This document shows, piece by piece, positions 55,594 to 64,000 of a stretch of DNA of 64,000 nucleotides. The position numbers and the translations under genes are program-made. The notes below the pieces were generated by a model. It made no database searches. It had not been told where the DNA came from and worked only from the letters and a program-made list of their open reading frames with translations. Source of the stretch: Owenia fusiformis (taxonomy: Eukaryota; Annelida; Polychaeta; Sabellida; Oweniidae); the NCBI GenBank assembly GCA_903813345.2, contig CAIIXF020000005.1, positions 12,527,375-12,591,374 on the forward strand, read 5' to 3'. Each line of letters starts with the position of its first letter. Position 1 is the first letter of the stretch.

Positions 55594-57548
55594 CACGCGG
55601 TAGTATCTCTTCGGGACGTATCGAAACCACTCCGTCCCGAAAAACCGTTAATTTGAATTTAAAACCTACCCCAGTGTTTGAAAATCAAGGATTGTGAGTC
55701 TCACACTTCACCGTTTTTCTTCAAACTTGTTCCGTACAAAGCTTCACAGAAATACCTTTCAGTCGATACATTGTTTTCGTGTACAAAGTACCTTGTTTTA
55801 GCGGCGTTTTGGTCCCCAGCTGCGAGATAAAGCAAATTTTCATAACTTTCAACTGTAAGTCAAGTTATCTCGCCAGTCTTTTACCCATTCTCGCTCATAA
55901 TTTCAGAGTGACTCCCATTACAACCTTCCATCGCTACGTTTTGATTTTTGGGCATCAAACGCAGCAGTTTCTAAATCATCCACACATCTCTTAAAATTTG
56001 ACTAATACGTCCCGTCACCTTCCACTACGCCCCGCCGAGTCTATGACTACGACAAACGTGGAGTTGTATTCTAAAACATTTTGTTCATCGTTGTGTAATT
56101 TTACGTAGATTCACTTTGCCTTGGTCGATTCTTAACACCAGTCTTAAGTTTAGCATACATACGGAGTATAACTATAACTGATTGCATGAAATTGATAGTT
56201 TAAATGTTTGTGAAAAGTTGATACGTTTCTTCAGGTTCAACAAAGTTATAGGTTAGGGTTGTCCAAATCTGCAAAAATTTCCAAAAATCTGTCATCTGAT
56301 AGATTCTAGTTACAAATTGACTCTTGGTACAAATATTTCCACTCTAGACCCCTGGGAAATTTTGCCACGCGTCTCCTTGAAGTTTTGGTAATTTTGACAA
56401 ATATGCCGTTTTCATAAATGGTTTATAACTCAAAATTAAACTGTTGTACTTTCAGGAATATGTATTTTTTCTTCATCATGTATGATTTTCAATAACCCTA
56501 CAGGCACCACTTTTTTTAGCTAAATCCATCGGGAAACTTTGCCACGCTTAATTTCAAAATAACGGAAATGTTATCAAAATTGAGCAATATTGGCACAAAA
56601 ACGTTTCTAGATTCATATAAAGAATGCATCATCATACAACACTAATTGGTATATAAATATACTGACTTGGTCTGATAATGTAATATAAAGATTTTAACTG
56701 TTGTGTGTCAACCTTTCTTCTGTATGATTCCATTGGATTACATTATGAAACGTGTATCATATAAAATGATACATGTTTCTAACGTTATGCTGAAAATAAT
56801 ATAATTGACATCACCCATCCTTTCGCATTTTAACATTTTTTCAAGGATAGGGCACTTTAAACGTTTCTTTAAAATATTTTCAATTGTTCAGTAATTAAAA
56901 TCTTTATATTGCAATATCGGGAAATCTAAATTTTAGGGAGATTTTGGACCACCCTATTATAGGTATATTGAAAATGGACAAGAATGGGTAAATCTTAAAA
57001 CACAATCCGATTGGTATTTAGAATCGACAATGGCAACCTACAAACGGACACATCGATGGACAAATTGTTTGAGAATGCAACTCTACGTGTATAGTGATAG
57101 ACTCGGCGGGGCGTAGTGGAAGATGACGGGACGTATTGGTCAAATTTGAAGAGATGTGTGGATGATTTAGAAACTGCTGTGTTTGATGCCCAAAAATCAA
57201 GACGTAGCGATGGAAGGTTGTAATGGGAGTCCATTCTGAAATTATGGGCAAGAATGGGTAAAAGACTGGCGAGATAACTTGACTTACAGTTGAAAGTTAT
57301 GAAAATTTGCTTTATCTCACAGCTGGGGACCAAAACGCCGCTAAAACGAGGTACTATGTACACGAAAACAATGTATCGACTGAAAGGTATTTCTGTGAAG
57401 CTTTGTACGGAACAAGTTTGAAGAAAAACGGTGAAGTGTGAGACTCACAATCCTTGATTTTCAAACACTGGGGTAGGTTTTAAATTCAAATTAACGGTTT
57501 TTCGGGACGGAGTGGTTTCGATACGTCCCGAAGAGATACTACCGCGTG
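55594..57548. mobile_element. Foldback transposon 2, about 1.95 kb with 470-bp arms
   Basis: The left arm (55594 to about 56070) starts CACGCGGTAGTATCTCTTCG and the right arm (about 57060-57548) is its reverse complement. A 5-bp target duplication ATCCC lies at 55589-55593 and 57549-57553. The mirrored peptide frames in the two arms are by-products. A further element (56248-56966) is nested in the centre. Confidence 0.88.
56248..56966. mobile_element. Probable nested MITE in the centre of foldback 2
   Basis: Left TATAGGTTAGGGTTGTCCAA and right TTTTGGACCACCCTATTATA are imperfect inverted ends, and inner words (TATAAAGATTTTAACTG with AATTAAAATCTTTATATTG) also mirror each other. Confidence 0.5.
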
Positions 57549-57553
57549 ATCCC

Positions 57554-58565
57554 AAGGAGCATTTTGACATTTCACAAAATATTTCATAATTTCCGAAAAA
57601 ATAATTGCGGATATTGCCTGAATGTGTGGTGAGACACAGCAGTACCGATTCCACTGACCAGACTTCAGGAGACATGCCGTGTAATTAATGTTTTTACACG
57701 ACATACTGATGGGTAATTTATGTCCCGAAAATCTTGAAGGGGTACGGAGATGTACAACACAGATTCCTGGCATTATAACATAAACAATTTTACTCAATAA
57801 GTAATGACATACCGAAAATTATAAATTCATCCATGGTCGTTTTATGAGCTTGATTTATCGCTTCATTTTTCACATTTCGTTTTTCAATATATATTTTTTC
57901 CTATGAACAAAAGCGCATGTTGACTTGACAAAATGGCTTGAGGTTATAAAAGGCTAAAAGTTACAGAGCCATTAAATTTGCATAATGAAAGGAAGATGAT
58001 AGTACAAAATGTAATTGGAGTTTAACATGACAGTCCCCTATTCTGAGGTTGATTTATGAGCACCCTAAACAAATATTAGTTTAGAACCTGTGTTCCCTGT
58101 GTTCGCCCATGTTGTTTCATTTCCACTCCATAGAACATGTAAGATGGCCCATAACGCCATCTAATTTCCATTTTAAGCAAACCCACTTAATTATGATTGG
58201 TCAGAACCATAGCATTTGATGTATCAATTTCTCATGAAGCCGACCAGACAGAATTATCTCAATGATCTGATAAGTTAAAGTTTTATGAATATACCTAGAT
58301 TTTTTGTTTCTTTCAACAGACGAATTATTTTTATAATTTGATTCATGTCCAAAATAATGATATATTAGCATTGATGATGTATGTATGTTTGACTTAATTA
58401 TGGGCTTGATTATTTATGTTATGGGAACATGGGTGATTTTACCCTTTGTGAGAGAATCTGACTTTGTCCCACACTCTACATCTGAGATAGACCCCTCAAC
58501 TTGCTGAACAAATCAGGACCTGTCACCCCTAGGTAATGTAAAATACAAGAATGTCTGTTTTTGAT
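57554..58565. other. Intergenic stretch
   Basis: No conserved gene or clear repeat seen. Confidence 0.3.
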
Positions 58566-58569
58566 TCTA

Positions 58570-58835
58570 TTTGACTAGCTCAATGCCAAACTATAAATAT
58601 AATGGTTTTAGTCAGAGTCTGGTACACTTTCTTATGAGCTAAGGGTAGCGCTATGTGCCCTTTACAAAGTTCTCTAATTAGACAAGCACAAACTATAAAA
58701 TGAATGATTTTAGTAAGAGTCTGGTACACTATCTTATGATCCAAGGGTAGCACGTTGTTCACTATGCAGAGCTCTCTGATTGGTTAACACCAAACTATCA
58801 AATATTTGGTTATTGTCAGAGGTAAAGTATACTCA
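58570..58835. repeat. Tandem repeat of about 102 bp
   Basis: Two full and one partial unit share CAAACTATAAA, TCAGAGTCTGGTACAC and CTTATGANCNAAGGGTAGC-like segments. Confidence 0.8.
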
Positions 58836-58959
58836 CAGGCTAGCCCAGGGTAAGGTTGTAATTCAAAAAGCGAGGGCGACAGTGTTTTCGCTCACCTACT
58901 GAGACTGTTATCCCAGCTAAGTGGCCTAGCAGGGAAAAAAGTAATAAAAATTCTCAGGC

Positions 58960-59480
58960 AAACATGAGCAAGAGTTGGAAAGAAGATTCACTAATGTGGT
59001 TGGCTTGTAACTTTAGAAGATGCTTCCGAAAGGTTGAAATCTAAGGCTTCCTATCTTGGAAGGCTTGCTAACCTGAAAGATTTGAAAACTTGAAAGGAAA
59101 GGCTTGCTACTTTGAAAGACTTGCTAACTTCAGTTATGCTAGGTTAAGTTCAGGAAGCTTGCTAACTTGACAGGATTGCCAGCTTGAATAGAAAGGCTTG
59201 CAAACTTGAAAGGCTTTTCTTTGCAATATTTATTTTATTTCAGTTTAACTTCTTACATTTTACTTTTTAAAGCAACCTTCAAAGGTTCTTCCTTTCACAC
59301 CATACATTCTTACCCATCCATACCCTCTCATCTTTCATACATTGGAAACTTGAAAGGCTTGCCAATTTGAATAACTTGCTAACTTCAGGTATACCAACTT
59401 AGAGAGCTTGCTAATTTGAAAATATTGCTAATTTGAAAATCTTGCTAATTTGAAAGGCTATCTTCAAGTATTCTAGCTCA
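58960..59480. repeat. Irregular CTTGCTAACTTGAAAGG repeat
   Basis: Many loosely spaced copies of GGCTTGCTAACTTGAAAG-like words, interrupted at 59215-59335 by unrelated sequence. Confidence 0.75.
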
Positions 59481-60719
59481 GAAAATTGCTCACAATTGAA
59501 AAGATTGCTAAGCTAGCTTAAAAACTCAAAAATCTGATCTGATTATTAAATGTTTCAGTTACAGTTGAACAACCGAAATATAGATGCTCCATGTTTTAAT
59601 TCAGTCAATAGAATGAACACGGTATCTGTGATAAATGGTACTGTTAAAAAGTGTTAAATTGAAAACAGGATAATAATCAACTCACATCATTACAGAATAC
59701 TTGGCTATGTTCTCTGGTTATACTTAACCTATGTGTAACATGACATTTACCATGTACCAGGGAAGGGGCTTGAAAAAAGATATAAAAAATCACTCTGTTC
59801 TTTTAACATATGTAGGATTAAAGAGATAGTGGTAGAACACAGAACGTGTAAATTGGAATAACACAACTTCAAGATTCTAACGTTCCATTATTTCAAAGGG
59901 CTGAACCTGAAGCCAATAGATTATCTCAGAGAGTACGGCAATTTGGGCATTGTATATGAAAACGGCTTTCTTCAAGTATTTTATCAAAAGGAGGTCATCT
60001 TGCACTGGTGCCATCGCTATTTGTACATCCGAGAGATCTGACTCGTCCCACAAGTTTGATTTTTTCATTTCAGGCCAGAAAATTGGCCTTATTTGGGTCT
60101 TGTTTAAAAATACTCATATTTAAAAAATGGGCCTTATTTGTAAAATGGGCCTAAATTCTGGAAAATGAACAATAATTCTCAAAAGGGCCTCAGTTATGGT
60201 GGTCTTGTATTTACGAATGGTTCATGGAATAACTTCATTCATCAAAGGGTATCACAGGGAATGATTTAATGCAATACAAATTATACAGTTCCAATATACA
60301 AAGACTACATGCAAAAACAGGGTGCCATATTTGGACAGTATTTTGAGATTCAGTTTGATGATGCAGATTATTAAGCTTCTACCTGTCTCCTTAAGGAGAT
60401 TTTGTGTCTCCTTAGGGAGATGTTACATGAAGGAGAAGTGGAGATACAACAAGTTTAATGCAAGAGTGAAAACATGTTCAAATGGAAACATGAAGATTAT
60501 GTAATCTTTTAAGCAAACCCCTAAAAACCACAGAATTGATAAAAGCAAAGTGGTACCAGCATAATTAGGCAATATATCTTACTTGAATTCGTCTTGTAAA
60601 TAGCTTTTTCAGGAGTCTTAATTTTTTAGATCAATCAACTACTCGAGATTGCATAAAGCATGAAGTGCATGGATTATGTTAGATGCTGTAGATGGAAAAA
60701 TGCTACAAATTCATGTCTA

Positions 60720-60890
60720 TCTCATGTCATTTCTCCCTAAAACCATAATGCAGTCTCTGATTTTTTTGAATTTCTATATAATTCAGAGGATGTTCTTCAT
60801 GCCTATGTATTTTATTCCTTACTAGTTTCATGGTTTTTCATTCTATTTTGTATTTTAAAAAGTGACAACTATGACTTTCTACTTTTAGGT
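60720..60890 (-). repeat. Dispersed repeat family D, inverted copy
   Basis: CATTTCTCCCTAAAACCATA, TATTTTATTCCTTACTAGTT and TTCTATTTTGTATTTTAAAA in order. Confidence 0.7.
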
Positions 60891-61839
60891 TAGGTGGGAA
60901 AATACTGATCTTTAGTAGATTAAAGTTCATTGTGACCTCATCAGAACCTAGTATTTCTCAGCAGCAGAAGATTCAATAATAAGAGTAATATTTCTGAATA
61001 ACTAGTTTTCAAAATAAACAGTTTTAAATTTCCAAAAGATGAAAAAAGAGAAACTCGATGAAAAGATTCAAAATATGTCCGATTATTATATGAATGTGCA
61101 ATTTGGTTGATCTAGAAAATAATAGATACATATGTACACCAAATAAAAAATTGACCATAACTAAAAAGTCTAGTCAGGTATGTGGTTAAGAGTAAACAAT
61201 GGCTTAACCACATAATGCTATATAAGGCCAGACAGTGCCTTTTCCAAAAGTTTGATTTGTTACTTAAAAGAGAACATCATATGCACCTTATTATTGGGCT
61301 CTGATGCTCAGGTTAACGTGTACAAAATAGTAACAATAGCTTTTTTGATGGAGTTTCCTTGCCCATATGTTGTAAATCTTTTTGCAATATTTTATTGAGA
61401 CATTACATTGAGTTTTATTCAATTAAAAAACCAAACAACATGGATGTTCACATGTCGTTCTAAATAATTTTCACCAGTGATTCTAGGGGGTCCACTTAAA
61501 TGTGACGATTCACTGTCGGGGACTAAAAAATGACTAAAATGACTAAAGAAACAAATCCGCCCTGCAATGGTCCTTACCACGAACTACAGTGTCAACTAAA
61601 TGGCTTCACACAGATGACAATATGAACCTCAAATTGAAAATGTGTCTAGTCGATACATCCATCTGTTCATACGAAAAAAGATGAGAAATTCTCATTGTAA
61701 CATTTTGTAATACAATATTACAAAGCATCCGATGTATATAAAAAATTCTGAAAGAGGAACTGACCTGAGTTTATATTTACAGGGGGTTTGAAAAGCCCAT
61801 TACTTTTGAAATACGTATTGAATAACAGGGTGCATAAAA

Positions 61840-62060
61840 ACACTAGCCCAATCATTTCTCTTGGCCTATTTCATTCCATTTCTTTCTAAAAATTTTAATG
61901 AAGTATTTCATTATTTGGCATTTCTATACAATTTAATTTGTCAACTACATGTCTGTTTACTTTATTCCTTGCTGATCTGAAAATTTTCCACTCTATTTGT
62001 CATTTCAAAATATGACTGTAATGTCATTTTTCTCAAAGGGCCCTCCACAAGGAGCCCAAT
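61840..62060 (-). repeat. Dispersed repeat family D, inverted copy
   Basis: CCATTTCTTTCTAAAAATTT, GTTTACTTTATTCCTTGCTG, CCACTCTATTTGTCATTTCA, then a GGGCCC end shared in part with the copy at 49845. Confidence 0.75.
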
Positions 62061-62177
62061 TATAGAAACACTAAGTGACCAACGTTTTGATTATGCTCTC
62101 CTTTGACAGTCATTATTGAATTATTTTTGTAAGTAAAATAGCTTGTAACTGTGTTAACTCACATTAACGATTTTCTG

Positions 62178-62283
62178 GTGTCATGCCTTTTTGCCCGATG
62201 TCATGCCTTTCTACCCGATGTCATGCCTTTCTACCCGATGTCATGCCTTTTTACCTTATGTCATGCCTTTCCACCCAGTGTCA
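62178..62283. repeat. 20-bp minisatellite
   Basis: Five copies of TGTCATGCCTTTCTACCCGA with minor changes. Confidence 0.92.
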
Positions 62284-62309
62284 CTATAAAAAAAAGTTCA
62301 TATGTCTGT

Positions 62310-62430
62310 TCTTTGCATTTCACAACATAGACAACATGCCCACTTACCATATTCCTCGTTAATTCCAATTTTATTTATTTTATTCTTCATTTTAAAGTAA
62401 GGGCACTGTAACATTTTTCCTCTTGGGGAT
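62310..62430 (-). repeat. Dispersed repeat family D, diverged inverted copy
   Basis: CCATATTCCTCGTTAATTCC then TTCATTTTAAAGTAAGGGCA and CTGTAACATTTTTCCTCTTG follow the family order. Confidence 0.55.
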
Positions 62431-63044
62431 GTTCGAAAATACAACAATCGTAGTGAAGCAATTAAATCTACATTCTTTGGTCACACTGGGATCACAAAAT
62501 TCAATTGTGGAAATTATCTTGCGAGACATGTGGAATTAAAACTGTCTGGTTGTTTTTATTCACCAGCAGACAGTTTAATTCATTCATAATATAGAACTAT
62601 TTTCCAGGGAAGTTGAAAATGTGACATGTTTGTCAATTTAATAACATCAAGTGTACTCAGAAATCATTACATCATATTGAATGAACCATAACTTATAAAT
62701 ACATCAATGCTCATAAAAGCACATGTTTTGTTTTAATACTTATTATTTATCAGCTTTCCAATGGTAGATTATAAATATTCCATGGTTGGTATTTTTTGCT
62801 GTGCAATTTTTTCTCAGGAATATGTGAAGTTTAACAGCATTGATTTCACTGATTCTCCATCCCTCCATATACTTCAGTGTGTATTACTCAGTCAGTTGAA
62901 AACCAACAGAGTTTTCTTCATTTACATACACTGGTTACTGAACAAGCCTTGTTTTCATGAGGACATGCGCAGGACTGTAGTAGTGTAACACCAGAAACGC
63001 CTTTACATCAGCAGTGTTGACACATTTTGCTCTCAGGAGAGCTG

Positions 63045-63235
63045 CCAAGGTGGTCATGATTTCAAATGAAAAATGGAGTCAAATAGAGTGGAATCGGTAA
63101 AAAATAAATTGAACAGGCATGTAGTCAACACTCTAAATTGTATAGAAATGCAAGAAAATTAGACACTTTAATCAAATTTTAGAGAGAAATGGAGTGGAAT
63201 AGGCATTGACCAGAGAGAAATTCGTGAAATGCATT
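63045..63235 (+). repeat. Dispersed repeat family D, copy
   Basis: GAACAGGCATGTAGTCAACA, CTCTAAATTGTATAGAAATG, TTTTAGAGAGAAATGGAGTG and GCATTGACCAGAGAGAAATT in order. Confidence 0.85.
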
Positions 63236-63853
63236 CTTCTCTAGCTCTCAGGAGAGCAATATCAAAATAATACTCCCTCTTGATTTTATCTTGTTGATTA
63301 TTTCAGATTTTCACAAAGTGGACCCAAAATATCCATAAATCTTCCATTATTTACATTTTTAAACCATTTAGAACCTAATTTCAGGGATTAGCACAGACTT
63401 GTAATTTAAGCCTTTGTCATGCTCATGTTGCTGAATTCTATTTAGACTTAATGAAAAATTAAATGATCCCATCATTTCAATTACTGAATGGCAATGTGCT
63501 ACTCTACTGGGGAAATGATAAGATTTTGTTTATGAAATTAAATACATCATTGTTAGAGCAGGCCAGAGTTGTTCTACAAATTGACATTTCCTCTGAATAA
63601 CATTAAGAATCTGACATTCAAAAATGTTTATTATCATTAGGACCTGTTGTACATTGATGATATATGGACCACATGCACTCTGGGGTGATATAACATAGGC
63701 TTTTATCATATTGTAGAAAAACAAACTGTTTCTAGGGAGATGTTTTTTAATAATGATCTTTTGAATTTGTTTCTGACCAGGACAAGAGAGGATAGAGACC
63801 AGAGACGTTTTAATAACCTCATTTATCTTTATAACCCCCTACAATGGGCTACC

Positions 63854-63895
63854 TTTGATGGGGGCATGGTCTAGATGGACCATGCCCCCATCAAA
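63854..63895. repeat. Perfect 18-bp hairpin
   Basis: TTTGATGGGGGCATGGTC and its exact reverse complement flank a 6-nt loop (TAGATG). AGACC(C)CTT-like words near 63780-64000 are also repeated (AACCCCCT, GTAGACC). Confidence 0.85.
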
Positions 63896-64000
63896 AGTAA
63901 GATTTTGAAAAAAATAAAGAGGGACCTTCATACTTTAAAGAACCCCCTCTCTTTAATCGGGAGAACCCCTTCATCAGTAGACCCTCTTCATCGGTAGACC

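Noticed and set aside
55779-57363. Mirrored peptide frames on opposite strands
   Set aside because: They lie in the two arms of a foldback transposon, so their similarity reflects the inverted repeat, not a conserved protein.

Overview
The window is nuclear DNA of an animal. It is AT-rich and intron-rich, its introns have GT-AG borders, and it is loaded with small mobile elements. The gene set (SSUH2-like, TMA7, CFAP20DC) and a compact Ty3 retrotransposon of the Steamer/Mag type suggest an aquatic invertebrate, most likely a lophotrochozoan such as a bivalve or brachiopod. That placement is an inference. No prokaryotic, organellar or CRISPR features are present.

Left third (1-24.8 kb): three recognisable protein genes. 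A minus-strand SSUH2-like gene enters from the left edge, and its first 194 codons lie in four exons between 86 and 3459. TMA7, a 64-residue ribosome-associated protein, is complete on the minus strand in four exons (6337-12226); its second intron is 5 kb long and full of transposons. CFAP20DC (CFAP20-domain protein, C3orf67 homologue) starts 567 bp away on the other strand and is complete in 16 coding exons (12794-24174). I rebuilt all three from splice sites; in each the exon lengths and phases close exactly (194, 64 and 1001 residues). TMA7 and CFAP20DC are head to head and may share a promoter region.

Middle (24.8-41.6 kb): no complete gene recognised. It holds TTAA-flanked MITEs, hairpins, a 29-bp minisatellite, a second copy of a Helitron-like repeat and a probable cytochrome P450 fragment.

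Right (41.7-64 kb): a complete 4,766-bp Ty3 retrotransposon with identical 223-bp LTRs, a 5-bp target duplication and one open 1325-residue Gag-Pol frame. It sits inside one copy of a dispersed repeat that occurs about 13 times between 32 and 63 kb and not in the first 31 kb. Further right are two foldback transposons with 5-bp target duplications and CAC termini, several minisatellites, and a candidate TATA promoter with a signal-peptide-like first exon at 51.2-51.45 kb.

The best candidates for a second look are the young Ty3 element, the foldback pair, a MITE that carries a tRNA-like gene, and the set of TTAA-flanked MITE families with no transposase gene in view.
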